Positions 12,026 to 22,619 of a DNA stretch of 64,000 nt are shown here, in pieces. Within the stretch, counting starts at the first letter, position 1, and every line of letters starts with the position of its first letter. Source of the stretch: Paratinospora sagittata (taxonomy: Eukaryota > Streptophyta > Magnoliopsida > Ranunculales > Menispermaceae); contig CM069612.1 in NCBI GenBank assembly GCA_035771175.1, forward strand, positions 31,847,341 through 31,911,340, written 5' to 3'. A program made the position numbers and the translations under genes. The notes beneath the pieces were generated by a model, which saw only the letters and a list, made by a program, of their open reading frames with translations, was not told where the DNA came from and searched no databases.

Positions 12026-12492
12026 TCCAACAGAAGAAGGCATCATCAAATATTGTGTAATTTTTATTTTTTTGGGTCGATTAATTTTAACTCCAATCAC
12101 TTATCCATTAATTGGGCATCTCGAATATCTTCTTTCAGTGTAGAAATTGCTTCCCTGCAGCTTGGCTTTTTAGTGTAATAAAACATTGATCATAAAAAAA
12201 CAATGTTAGTAACTTGATTGGTGCTTCTACTTCTTCATGCTAGCTATATAAGCTTCCAATTACATAAAGAGAAAACCTTAGAGAAAACAAACAAGCAAGC
12301 AAAGCAAAAGCAGAACATCACTTCCCTGGCCCCTCTCATCCTACAAAGTCACTACAGTTAGAAAACTTTCCCAAACTAAAAACGCAACACTGATTCAAAT
12401 GAGAAAAAACTACACCAACGCCAACCCCCAACAACCCAAACAAGACCAAACAAACCAAGCCCCTTCACATGCTGTTAGAAACATTCCTAATA

Positions 12493-13071
12493 CTACTTAA
12501 ACGCCGCATAAGGATCAAAGCTTGCCATTGCAGACTGCCCAGATGGATTAACATTAGACCCATCTCTAAAATACCCGTTCATCGGTGCCGCAGCCGCAAA
12601 CAGTCCCCGGTGATGAGCCATATGAAACGCCGCCTGCCCATACGCCGCCGCAGCAAGTGGCGACAACTCCGACATGCTACGCTTCAACAACGGATCACCG
12701 CTGCCACCACCGCGCATGGTGGCGCCACGCTCTCCCTCAAACTCGCGGTACCGCTGAAGGTACAGAGTGAGTGGCTGTATGTACTCGTCGAACCCAAGCT
12801 TGCCCATTGCCCACAACACGTCCTCGGCGGTGATCGTCTTGCGCTGCTCTCTCTGGCACCGGTCGTTGGCCTCGCTTGTTATGAAGCTTATGTACTCCGA
12901 CACGCATTCTTGTATCGTCTCCTTTGCATCGTCGGAAATCTTTGCGTGCGTCGGGAGAATCCTACGCATTATGCGTATCACATTTGCTATGGGCATGAAC
13001 CTGTCTTGCTCGCGCACGTTGCATGCTCCGTCGTGCTCCACTGCTGATGTGTCCACACTTGATTGGTTCAT
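12493..13071 (-). CDS. L1L: LEC1-type NF-YB transcription factor subunit (LEC1-LIKE)
   Basis: Histone-fold subunit of the CCAAT-binding NF-Y complex that pairs with NF-YC and NF-YA. LEC1-type members drive embryo maturation and seed storage programmes. Single exon, 192 aa. The B domain covers about residues 20-113 and begins [12 protein letters not shown]. The Asp at about residue 47 (KISDDAKE) is diagnostic of the LEC1/L1L class; ordinary NF-YBs have Lys there. The C-terminal tail is Ala/Gly/Met-rich and ends near FDPYAAFK, resembling LEC1/L1L ends. It lies tail to tail with NMNAT, about 470 bp apart. Upstream (higher coordinates) are RY and G-box motifs and a possible distant TATA box. L1L (NF-YB6) is favoured over LEC1 proper because Trm10 is nearby, as I recall for the Arabidopsis L1L locus. 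Confidence 0.9.
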   Translation of the reverse strand: MNQSSVDTSAVEHDGACNVREQDRFMPIANVIRIMRRILPTHAKISDDAKETIQECVSEYISFITSEANDRCQREQRKTITAEDVLWAMGKLGFDEYIQPLTLYLQRYREFEGERGATMRGGGSGDPLLKRSMSELSPLAAAAYGQAAFHMAHHRGLFAAAAPMNGYFRDGSNVNPSGQSAMASFDPYAAFK

Positions 13072-13450
13072 CTTCGTCCCTATTTTGTGTAGTAACGAGA
13101 TGATATTACTATTACTCTAAAGTAATGCTAGAGCACTTCTATTCCACGAGCCACCAACTCATGTTAATATGTCTTCTCCTTAAATATTACTTAGTTATAT
13201 AATATACTGTCATATAATATAAAACAGGCAAAGGCGTGTTGAGAATTGCATTTTTTCAACATTTTTCTTACTATTATTATATTACGAATGTGAGAATCTG
13301 GAGCTTACGTGGAATGGTCAAGATTTTCAAAGCATGTGGTTAATGGTGTATTAATTAATGGGTTAATTTAGCGCTTTGGAAAATACAGATTTTTCTAAAC
13401 GAAGTTTGTCGTGTTGTGGGGCAAGTGGGGCCTCTACAGTTGGGAGGTCC

Positions 13451-13456
13451 CACGTG
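13451..13456. promoter_or_regulatory. G-box CACGTG upstream of L1L
   Basis: Palindromic CACGTG about 380 bp upstream of the L1L start codon. Two more occur at 13610-13615 and 13818-13823. Such ACGT cores bind bZIP factors including ABA and seed regulators. Role inferred from position. Confidence 0.4.
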
Positions 13457-14235
13457 GGAGGAGCGACTCGTGTGAGAGTCGGGAAAAGAGAGTGACGGCA
13501 AGGCGTACATGACAAAAGTCAAGAGTCAAACTATTACTGCTTTAGAGCTAAATTACAGTATTTGATCGGTCCATCACTTTTTTGATGTATCCAAGTAGTT
13601 CCAACTAAACACGTGTGCTAGTTATGTGGGCCCACTTGAATGTGGGTCCGGAACCTTCTTTTTTGGATGGTGATGATTGATGATGGGAAGACTCTTTATA
13701 CAGTTAAGAGAGTTGGCCACAACTACGAGGGAAGACTCCATATATAGATAAAATTCTCGCTGCTCATCAGATTCCTGATTCCTTTTAGACTAGTGTGTCC
13801 ACTTATTGCATGTGTGACACGTGTTCTTGCTTCGTTCAACCAAACGAAGCAAGAAGAACAAACTAATAAAAAAAATTTACAAACCAGACAAAAATTGGTG
13901 AGAAATCCACAATAGAAATGTACATAAATCATATAAATATAAATCAAGCATATGCAATTTCAATGGCTTCTGTAAACTAACTATAAACACGATCAAAGCA
14001 TTTAAGAAAAGATTGTTCTATACATACATAGATACATACATATCGTTACATATATATTGATCGAAAAAAACAAAACGTTTTAGATTTTAGGTCACAGAGT
14101 ATAGCTAGCATATTCAAAAAGGCAAAACGAAGTGATGGAGATAAAGCGATCGATCATAAAAACCACAGATTGATATGTTTTCAAGAAGAAATGGAGAGTT
14201 TAAGAGGCTTAGATGGTTAAAAAGCGCGAAATATT

Positions 14236-14243
14236 TGCATGCA
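14236..14243. promoter_or_regulatory. RY element TGCATGCA
   Basis: Palindromic TGCATGCA containing CATGCA on both strands, with a second exact copy at 14407-14414 and a half-site TGCATG at 13807-13812. RY elements are bound by B3 seed regulators (FUS3, LEC2, ABI3), which fits an upstream region of a LEC1-type gene. Confidence 0.4.
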
Positions 14244-14576
14244 GCACGAGAAAAATACTAAATCGGAACAAAACGAAGAAGAAGAAGAAAAGATCACGAT
14301 GAAGAAGAAGAAGTACTGAGTACTACAGAATCATGATATCGATGGAGTTATAGCTTCGAGAAAACAAACTCGAAGAAGCTACGATAATTCAGATTAAAAT
14401 AGAGCCTGCATGCAAAAAACCAATGGTCTTAATCTCTCTACACATACACACATATAATAAACAAACAAACTAATTAAACAACACAACGCTAGAGATCTTC
14501 GATTCGAGATCGATTTTCAAGTTATTAAAATGTTTGATTTTATTTTATTTTTCTTGATCTGATCATCAGTTGAACA

Positions 14577-14636
14577 TTACCGGAGTTTGATTTGGTGAGC
14601 CTCTGGAATCCATTGGAAGCTCCACGTTCCATCTGA

Positions 14637-14672
<36 letters not shown>

Positions 14673-14783
14673 AGTAGTCGCTCGAACTTCCTCTGTAATT
14701 AGTCTGTAGCAACTAGCAACCAGCTCTATCTTCAAGTTGATGCGTTGGTGCGTTACTGCTATGGGCAAGTGGCTCTATTTATA
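14577..14783 (-). promoter_or_regulatory. Possible distal core promoter and GA-repeat leader of L1L
   Basis: On the minus strand, TATAAATAG (14783-14775) is followed by a GA-rich stretch (GA repeat at 14641-14667) and a potential donor CCG|GTAATG near 14580. Acceptor-like AG sites lie just upstream of the L1L ATG (for example AAAATAG|GGACGAAG). This would make a 5' UTR exon and an intron of about 1.5 kb. The 63-codon frame here has no known domain and may be an upstream ORF or chance. Entirely inference. Confidence 0.3.
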
Positions 14784-16479
14784 ATGCCGCAAAAGAGTTT
14801 TTCCACGTGGCAAATGGCGTTGCGAACGAGAAACCCAGAATCGCCGGTTGTCACACTCGTCCCGGTTGGACAACTCTCTCCTCTTACCGCCACCTATAGG
14901 TTGCCCCCCACTCTCCACCAATAACCCTTTCTCTTTTCAAATCGGATGTTGGTTGGAGTTTATCAACTAAAAATAATTGGCCTATATCTAGTTAATTATT
15001 TTGTCAATACTTAATAGAAATGAAAGTTTATTTCTCAAATTGTTTAGCATTGTAACAAAATAACATTAATAGAAAGTCAATGGTTCTAACTTTCTGTCTC
15101 AGAGGATTCTCGATCTGTTTCTTCTTCATACTTTTTTTCGAGAAAGGGAGGTCAAGGGGCAGATATCTACTTCAGTACTAAAAACTCAAGGAGTTGGTCA
15201 AGTAGCATTATTGGGCATAAATGGTGATCTTTAGTAATATATGTCAAATAATCAACATATGTGAAAATCAAAGCCATTAAAGTAAATTATATATAAAAAT
15301 AATAACTAATTCTAAATGTCATCAATTACATCTAAAAAGAAAAACTCAATCATGATTGACCAAACATTTGTACTTGTTTAATTAATACATTAGGTCAGGG
15401 TCGGTCCTGACTATTTAGGGGTCCGGAACAAGATATAATAAATGAAGCCTTTTTTAATTTTAAATAATATCTTTTTTTTATAAATATTTCAAATACATTT
15501 AAAGTCACAAAATTAATATAATAAAAAAATTATAAAATCAAGAAAAAATCACAAAATTAATACAATACAAGTTACAAATCAATACGATAAAACTTTAAAA
15601 TCAACACAAATAAAAAATTATTTTAAATTCTATACAAATACCAAATACAAAATTAATACTATTCTAACAACTTCAACATTGTGTTTGTTGATAAACTTGT
15701 TGTATTTGATCGAAATACAAAATTATATAAAATTAGCAAACAAAGAAATATGATTGAATTGTAAAATTAGTTTTTAATAAATAAATAAATAAATAACTTA
15801 TCATTTTAATTTTTATTTGGTATAAAAATAAGAAATTCTTTTCTTATGGTTGATTATTCAATTTTTCTTTTTTTTTTTTGGGTCTAAAATATATATATGC
15901 CAATCGCCTAATTAATATCCTGATCATATGACAAAGATAAGAATTTTCAAGTCAAAGAAGCCATTTGCCGTTGCGCGGGACCGTAAGAAGAAAATGAATA
16001 TAAAAGTTCGGGGGGCAAATCGGTCATTGCGATGTGGAAATGACAGAGAAGTAATTGTGTGCAAATATGAAGGGTACAGTTGGGAAAACAGCGTTCGTTA
16101 ATACGAACCCGAACACAGCCGAATCGGTACGCGTCCCCTACGAAGAGTCACGTTTAAATGTATAAAAGTACGTGGGACCGTATCATTTGCATGCACTACT
16201 GCAACTATCAAATATTATCTCATCAACAACGCGTCCAAATTAAAGGTTCTTTCTCCCCTCTCAATAATTTTTGTTTTTTTTTTAGATTTTTGTAAATTCT
16301 ATTTCTTCATCATTTGCTAATTTCCTTGCCTATTGAATCTCTTTAATTTCTTATTTTTAAGTATTTTAATTTTTTTTTATTTCTCATAATACTTAAGAAA
16401 TTATTTCTTGAATATTTATTTATTTAGTGATTTAATTTTTCTACTCTAAATACGTGTAGGTAGAAAGAAAGTGAAGGTG
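14784..16479. other. AT-rich spacer between L1L and the OSR-like gene
   Basis: Mostly AT-rich sequence. CAGGGTCGGTCCTGA at 15396 resembles a hAT-type transposon end but no partner end was found. TATAAAAG at 16161-16168 could be the core promoter of the small gene at 16480. Confidence 0.4.
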
Positions 16480-16683
16480 ATGAAGATTGGTCAGGAATGC
16501 CTATGGGGAAATGGGTCGATGGTGATAATGTTGCTTGTGGCTGCAATGCTTATCTTCCTCCCATTGCTCATTCCATCCGCTACTTTACTCCAACCTCCTT
16601 CGCCTTCTCTACTGCTCGTCTTCCCAGCCATGATGCTTCTCGTTTTGTTCTTGCTCTCCCGTGCTACTGCTACTACCAAATAA
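16480..16683 (+). CDS. Small two-helix membrane protein, OSR/ARGOS-like
   Basis: The first true ATG in the frame is at 16480, giving 67 aa; an upstream GTG in the same frame is not used in plants. Two hydrophobic helices (about 14-32 and 45-60) flank a short Pro-containing loop (LQPPSPS). This layout matches the organ-size-related (OSR) domain of ARGOS, ARGOS-LIKE and OSR1/2. Those proteins sit in the endoplasmic reticulum, affect organ growth and dampen ethylene signalling. The loop is less proline-rich than the usual LPPLPPPP and the N-terminus is very short, so the call is tentative. TATAAAAG lies about 310 bp upstream. Otherwise it is an unassigned short membrane protein. Confidence 0.55.
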   Translation: MKIGQECLWGNGSMVIMLLVAAMLIFLPLLIPSATLLQPPSPSLLLVFPAMMLLVLFLLSRATATTK

Positions 16684-17032
16684 TTATGTATATTCCCTTT
16701 GTTATTATTATTATTACCATTTTTTTTTATATGATGACAAAATATATGCTTAATTTTATGTATTTAATTTCTTTGCAATTAATAAAAGGGACTATTTAAA
16801 TTCTAAATTACATGAATTTTGACATCATCCCACAGTGCACAACCGACACTCGATGACACGCGGCGTGCCAATTGTCAGGTGTTATCCCATATGGCAATAG
16901 AACCGCATTTCACACCACTCAAACAAGAAGGGTCTTCATCACGCAACATTAATAAATAACAGAGTGAGAACAGTTGCAACACCACCAAGCACCACCAGCA
17001 CCTGCACCGCCACCCTTACTAAGTTTAAAAGC

Positions 17033-17470
17033 ATGCTGTTTCCTTTGAAACTATCTTTTCTTGTAATTATACTGCTATGGGTAACAATCTCCACCACCAG
17101 CAGTGGCAGGGCAGAGGAAAGAGAGGAGGGTGGTGGTGGTTCTACTAGTACTGATGGTACTAGTATTGTTTCACCAAACTCGTGTCAAAACTGCTCCATC
17201 TGCCCGTACCCATGTCACACAGCGCCACCGTCGATTTACGGTGCGCCACCGCCGCCGCTGCCGCCGGCGGGTCAAGTCAATTGCACGCCGAATACTGTGC
17301 CGGTGCAGTGTTGCCAGCAGCAGGGGACACCACCACCTTATCCTCCTTATTATGGGTATCAACCACCTAATAGTGTCTACTCTGCTGCTTCTTCTTTACC
17401 TTCTTCTCTGCAGTGGTGTCTCCTTCACGGACTTGTCTTCTTCTTTAATTGTGCGATCTTCTTGTTTTGA
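17033..17470 (+). CDS. Small secreted Cys/Pro-rich extensin-like protein
   Basis: Start chosen at the first ATG in frame (17033), giving 145 aa. Residues 1-23 form a signal peptide. Then comes an acidic Gly/Ser linker, a cysteine cluster CQNCSICPYPC, a proline-rich part (APPPPLPPAG), a second cysteine group (CTPN..VQCCQQQ) and a Pro/Tyr/Gln-rich stretch. The C-terminal ~18 residues are hydrophobic and could be a GPI-anchor signal. CxxC..PC followed by proline-rich sequence is typical of small plant hydroxyproline-rich wall proteins annotated as extensin-like. Likely located at the cell wall or plasma membrane. No enzymatic domain is visible. It lies 350 bp downstream of the OSR-like gene on the same strand. 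Confidence 0.6.
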   Translation: MLFPLKLSFLVIILLWVTISTTSSGRAEEREEGGGGSTSTDGTSIVSPNSCQNCSICPYPCHTAPPSIYGAPPPPLPPAGQVNCTPNTVPVQCCQQQGTPPPYPPYYGYQPPNSVYSAASSLPSSLQWCLLHGLVFFFNCAIFLF

Positions 17471-19967
17471 TTTGGGTGCGTTTTCTCTGGGACTTCTGTC
17501 TTCTTCTTCTTCTTCCCATTTCTGTTAATTCGCGCTGGTAGTTTGGTTTCTTGTTTTGGTAAAAGGGTGAGAGGATCTATCTCTATCTCCTCTTAATTTA
17601 GCTAGAGATCTCTGTAATAAATGACTGATAATTATCAACCACCAATAGGTGTTTTAGAATGTAAAGCTTTTGTTTTTCCCTTCTGTTAATATAATATATA
17701 ACTTTTCCGTTATGAACAAAAAAAATAGTGTTAATAGAGATGGGTTTCATGGATGGATGTGCTGTTGTTCTTCTGTGTTGGTGGTTTGGCTGCCATGGTA
17801 GTGTAGATGATGGACAAGAAGAGTGGGGCATAGTTTGGTAATATAGAATGGATTTTATGATGGTCACATATGGATATGTGGCAGTTCATTTGAGGGTGGG
17901 GGTCAAATTCTACTTTTGTCTTGTCCAATCACAAAATGACAAGCTTATTAATTTTTATTAGTTTTGTTATTTAAAAAGAGGAAGAGTTATCCCATACTAG
18001 AATATCCTAGTTCATTAATATCAAGTAAAGTTTTGGAAAAGTTAAAGTTTCATCTCTAATCATTCCCTTTATACTTTCTCAAAGGTTCCTGTAACTTTGA
18101 TACTGTATACTGAACACATTTCTAATTGTTTAATGAATGTATGTTATATATTATATTTTTTCTACATTCTTTGCAATTTGCATTTACACTCACTCAATAC
18201 CAGTGATAATCTATTGAATAATATCTGGGAAGTGGTCCTCCATGAGGAAGGATCCTCCTGAAGAAGCTTCTTTATGAACAATGAACGATCCACATCCAAA
18301 GATGGACAACATTAGTTTCCCACCTATCTCAACATTATTTTAAAGAAATTTAGGTGTTTTAGAGAAGGGGATTGCACTAGCTAGCTAGGAAGAATAACCT
18401 ATTAACAATTCAATTCATGATAATTGTTTCAAGAAATTTAGGTGTATTAGGAGAAGGGGATTTGTACGAGAAGAGTGACTTATTAACAATTCACGGAATT
18501 GATAAAGGTAGAGGAAAGACCTAAATAACATGAATAGTAATAATTAAGATATTGATTGAGAAGGAGAGGAGGGAAAAGGCTAGTTGATTGAGAAGGAGAA
18601 GAGGGATGGGTGGAGAGTTGTGGCCTCTATTTCTGCTTGTTTACTGAGGAGAAACAAGTATTGCAATGTACCCCGTGGGGTATCACAGCGGCCTCTCCGC
18701 GCGTACTGCCTTTGGCTTGTTTACTGCATAAAGTTGAATCTCCTGCAACTACAATTTTGCTAGATTAAAAATATGAGGAGTGTGTAAGGGAAGGCAAGCT
18801 ATTATCACCTTTAGCTCATAGAAAAGCTAATGGAAAATCGAATTGGAACTTGGAAGTATATGTCATGAAGAGTGTTTTGCCAAGGATTGCGATTCTTCTA
18901 ACTCTTTTCGTCTAAGCAAGCCATTGGCCACCCAAAATGCCCTCTTTTATGAATGATGGCAGATCTTTCAATTTTTGGCCAACCTTGTAATGTGATTGGG
19001 CTAGCCAAACTTGGTATAGGAATTAGCATGTCCTCCCATTGAAGTTTTGATGCTCAAAGGCAAGAAGCTTAACACAGATAAAAGATAGTTGAATCACTTG
19101 GATAAAGTAAGTTCCAACTCACACATCTATTGTGATAGATCAATCTATAATTCAGTTACAGATGGGAGGGGAGGCTCTACTAGGTCTTGAGTTCAGTCAC
19201 ATGAGTTCAGCTCATGATCCAGAAATGGTCAGTGAATAATATGGGCTCAAGTGCTCCACATCCTCTCTGAATTGACTCAACTCAAGAATTATTTCTCTCA
19301 ATAATGACTGTTCTGAGAACCACATTTTTAAAGCATATCATCCAATCTACAGTATGATGAGAGTTGTGATTTATCTCCTAATTAACCAAGCATTGATCTG
19401 GGTCTGCTCTGTCCATTGCAAGAGTGCCCAAGTGATTGAGCTTCTTCCCTTTCAAATTTGAAGGCTTTCATTCATAAGATATGGGATTACTTTGGAGGGC
19501 ATACGTTTGCACAATGTGATCAGAACAAAATCCAAAATCTAACATGAGAAATGAGATTTTGAGACACATAAATCTTGGGGAATACACATAATAGAACTAA
19601 ATTAACAATCCAATTTCACAAAATCACAACCCAAAAGAAACACATTAAACAATTCACGCCATATATATATACATAGCAGTTGGAATCCCTGTCAGCTACA
19701 CCAAAACAAGAGCAGTAATTGAAAGGAATTGAGGTTCTTTGTGGTCTATTTATTAGCAAACAGATAGTGGCACAAAAAGCAAAAACAACAAAGGAATTTT
19801 AATTGCTTTAATTCTCAAGTATACAACACTATCATCAAAATCAATTTCTAGATCCTTCGCTTGCATAAACAGCAAGTAAACATAGATTATATATAACAAC
19901 ATCAATGAACCAAAAACTTATGAGAAAAATAAACCAAAAAAAAAAAAACCCAATTAGGAACAGCAAT
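17471..19967. other. Spacer with local direct duplications
   Basis: No gene recognised. AGAAATTTAGGTGT..GAGAAGGGGATT occurs twice (about 18342-18412 and 18435-18505), and GTTGATTGAGAAGGAGA-like sequence recurs near 18550 and 18585. The part next to 19967 is probably the TIC20-II 3' UTR. Confidence 0.45.
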
Positions 19968-20606
19968 TCAGAGAACTTGCCTGTCAGCAGCTTCAGCAAC
20001 AATGGGCAACCTGGGAACCTGACCCAGAAAGCAAGAAGTGGACCCATAAATCAAAGACACCAAAAGAAACAGAAAAACAGTGCTATCCAAGCTCATCATC
20101 AAATCCAACCCAAACCCATCTCTCGGGTTAAAACTCCTCTCCAAAAGATCCGGGAATATCAACAGCACATCAAGCACAATAGCTTGCATAGTATTAAACC
20201 TCACATATCTACTAAATTTGGGATTCCTCACAACAACAAAGTAAAGCGTGAGAAACAGCAAGAACCCATTAAAGGGGAAGCTCTTAAACACCCGAATTGC
20301 AGGAAACAATGGCTGTAACAGGATTTGAACGGGTGTGAATTGGGTGAGAACGTATTTGCCGTATTGGATTCCGTCGAAGAAAGGGTAGAAGTAACAGACA
20401 GCTGAGATTATACGGTCTTGGGCGTCTGTGGAGTTGCTGCCGTTGGATTTAGCTGAGATGGGTCGTTGTTGCTGTTGTTGTTTTGAAGATTTGGTTGGGA
20501 ATTTGGGTTTGGGAATAGAAGAAGAGTGTTTGAGAGAAGATAAAGGAGGTGGTGGTAGATGAGGAAGATGGGTGAAGGAGGAGGAAAGAAGGGCTGCCAT
20601 GGCCAT
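19968..20606 (-). CDS. TIC20-II: TIC20-II, chloroplast inner-envelope translocon protein
   Basis: Predicted inner-envelope membrane protein of the Tic20 family, linked to protein import into plastids. Single exon, 212 aa. Residues 1 to about 50 are Ser/Pro/Lys/Gln-rich with few acidic residues, as expected of a chloroplast transit peptide. The mature part starts near DRIISAVCYFYPF and has about four hydrophobic segments. Family-typical stretches include FDGIQYGKYV, RVFKSFPFNGF, RYVRFNTMQAIVLDVL and SFNPRDGFGLDL. The C-terminus PRLPIVAEAADRQVL agrees with remembered TIC20-II proteins. A second in-frame ATG follows two codons after the first; the first is used here. Confidence 0.92.
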   Translation of the reverse strand: MAMAALLSSSFTHLPHLPPPPLSSLKHSSSIPKPKFPTKSSKQQQQQRPISAKSNGSNSTDAQDRIISAVCYFYPFFDGIQYGKYVLTQFTPVQILLQPLFPAIRVFKSFPFNGFLLFLTLYFVVVRNPKFSRYVRFNTMQAIVLDVLLIFPDLLERSFNPRDGFGLDLMMSLDSTVFLFLLVSLIYGSTSCFLGQVPRLPIVAEAADRQVL

Positions 20607-20940
20607 TTTCTGGTAGGATAGTAGAAGATGAAAGCAAAAGCAAAAGCCCCTCTTTTGTTTTTCTCAGCTGAAGAGAGGTTTGAGTGATTCGATGGACTTT
20701 TGTAATCTTCTTTTGCTATTGGATGGTAGATTGTATGAGTTTGTAGTGGACATTTGAGGTGCAGCAGACACTGGATCACATTGGATAAGTAGGCCTCTGC
20801 GCATGGGAACACCTGTTACTTGAAAGGAACTCCAAATTGAGAGTAGGGGTGTGACCCGATCAACCCGATTGAATCGAACACAACCCGATGGGTTGGATTA
20901 GATTGATCTAAGTATTTGGGTTATGTTATGAGTTAACACT
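20607..20940. other. TIC20-II upstream region
   Basis: Promoter and leader of TIC20-II on the minus strand. No clear TATA box seen. 20850-20930 contains repeated AACCCGAT words, the start of the repeat zone that follows. Confidence 0.4.
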
Positions 20941-21239
20941 CTTGAAATTTAACCCGAACCAAACCTAACATTAACTTTAAATTTCTTGTCCTTGAAGTTA
21001 CCAAATTGCGAAACTAACGAAACTATCAAAGTCTTAAATTCAAATCATATTCTTTTTTAGCCTTTTATATAAAAGCTTTCAAGATTGTCTTGAAATTCAA
21101 CCCGAACTAAACCTAACATTAACTTTAAATCTTTTGTCCCTTGAAGTTACCAAATTACGAAACTAACGAAACTAACAAAACACTCAAAGTTTTAAATTCA
21201 AATTATATTCTTTTTTGGCCTTTTACATAAAAGCTTTCA
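20941..21239. repeat. Tandem duplication, two units of about 148 bp
   Basis: Unit 1 (20941-21080) and unit 2 (21089-21239) both run from CTTGAAATTyAACCCGAAC through TTACCAAATT and GAAACTAACGAAACTA to ATAAAAGCTTTCA, with scattered substitutions and a small insertion in unit 2. Non-coding. Confidence 0.85.
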
Positions 21240-21989
21240 CCCCTTCTTCTTTGATCCACTTTTTCTTTTTTCTTTTTTTTAATTCTTGAGAAGAAAAAAA
21301 AAAAATTCATCTCAACTCAAATGACCAAATTAGTTCGGATTGGGTTAAAAAGTTAGTTTGGTTCGGCTTGGGTTTCATTTTTTCAACTTAAATTGTTTAG
21401 GTTGGGTTAAATTTTGGCTTGAACCTGACACAACCCATCCCGTTACCCCCTAATTAGGAATTCAATTCTCCCTCTTCTAAAATAAATAACACTTTATTTT
21501 TTCACCTAAGAATTTACGAGTTAGATCATGACAGTTGGTTCACATGACCTTCACTTTAAGTTTGATGTGTCTTTGGCCGTTGTGCTCGTTTCATTGGCCC
21601 TAAAGGGAAGTCTTATTTTTTCTAGCTTTGTGTTTTTACCTCAAAAAAAAAAAAATCTAAGTATTTATACATGTGACTCTAATAGTTATTGTTCTAGTGT
21701 GTATAAATGCACACAATAGCATAATAGTTGGTATGTTATCACTTGGTCGCTTTAGATTTTTATTGAATTACATGTCATTAATGAATTAATGATTCAATGT
21801 AATTTAAAAAATTTGTTGTAATTCGAACGGCGACACTTAAAAAGATAATCACATAATCGTGGGCTCCATCCATCTTATTAAAACAATCAATAATATTTGC
21901 TAGGATACACAAAACCACAAAAGCGAATATATACGCAAACAATAATATTCCAAAAATATAAAAATGAGAGGAGGCGCGACGGTTCAAGT
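21240..21989. other. Spacer, no gene seen
   Basis: AT-rich, with further AACCCGA/GGGTTGGGTT words between 21330 and 21450. The part next to 21989 is probably the AGP 3' UTR. Confidence 0.4.
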
Positions 21990-22619
21990 TCAAAACGCCA
22001 AAGCGGCCATCACGCTCAAACCGCTCAACACGATTCCAAACTCGAACCCACGGTTCGACCCCGAATCGTCACTATTCGGGCTCTGTGCCGTTTCCGGAGC
22101 GGATCCCACTGGAGTCGGGCTAGGCGGTCCCTCCGCCGGCGTAGCCCCGGCCGTCTTCGGAGCTTCGCCCGGTGTAGCCGAACTCGCCGGAACTGCTGCG
22201 CTCGCTGGTACCGGTGCAGGCTTCGGAGCATTGGTCGGAGGAGGCGTGAGCACAAGTGCCGGCGCCGGAGATTGAACCGGCGGCGACCCTCCGGCTGAAG
22301 GGCTGACTATGGGAGCCGCTGACGGCACCGGCGATGGTTTTGGGGTGGGGACTGGGGGAGATGAAGTCGGAGACTGGGATGGTGGGGACGGGAGAGGAGT
22401 CACCGGAGGAGTGGCAGGAGGAGAAGACTTGGGAGGCGCGGTGGTCGGAGTGGGGCTTGCCGGAGAAGCCGCCTTGGGTGATGGAGATGGCGATGGCGAC
22501 GAAGTGGACGATGATTTTGATGCCGGCGAGGGAGCCGGCGCCGGCGACTGAGCGGTGGCGGAGTGTGAGAGACGGGAGAGGAAGAGAAGAAGAAGCATAG
22601 TGGTGTGAATGCGAGACAT
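21990..22619 (-). CDS. Classical arabinogalactan protein, GPI-anchored
   Basis: Cell-surface proteoglycan backbone, 209 aa from the ATG at 22619. Signal peptide residues 1-23 end near TAQ. The body is dominated by Pro, Ala, Ser and Thr, with many AP, SP, TP and PAPAPSP repeats that are sites for hydroxyproline and arabinogalactan addition. A Gly-containing section follows and then a C-terminal hydrophobic segment (FGIVLSGLSVMAALAF) preceded by Ser/Asn/Asp residues, typical of GPI-anchor addition. Expected at the plasma membrane and wall. TATATAAT-type sequence on the minus strand near 22725-22740 could be the core promoter. An extended open frame up to 22886 has no ATG-supported reason to be used. 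Confidence 0.9.
   Translation of the reverse strand: MSRIHTTMLLLLFLSRLSHSATAQSPAPAPSPASKSSSTSSPSPSPSPKAASPASPTPTTAPPKSSPPATPPVTPLPSPPSQSPTSSPPVPTPKPSPVPSAAPIVSPSAGGSPPVQSPAPALVLTPPPTNAPKPAPVPASAAVPASSATPGEAPKTAGATPAEGPPSPTPVGSAPETAQSPNSDDSGSNRGFEFGIVLSGLSVMAALAF

Noticed and set aside
12469..13120. Long plus-strand frames opposite the L1L gene
   Set aside because: These are antisense shadows of a GC-rich coding exon; the minus-strand product is clearly NF-YB.
14577..14768. 63-codon frame with an Arg-Glu repeat, minus strand
   Set aside because: Translation of a GA microsatellite in a likely leader; no evidence of a protein.
17598..17928. Minus-strand frames downstream of the Cys/Pro-rich gene
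   Set aside because: No domain and they overlap the likely 3' UTR of the plus-strand gene.
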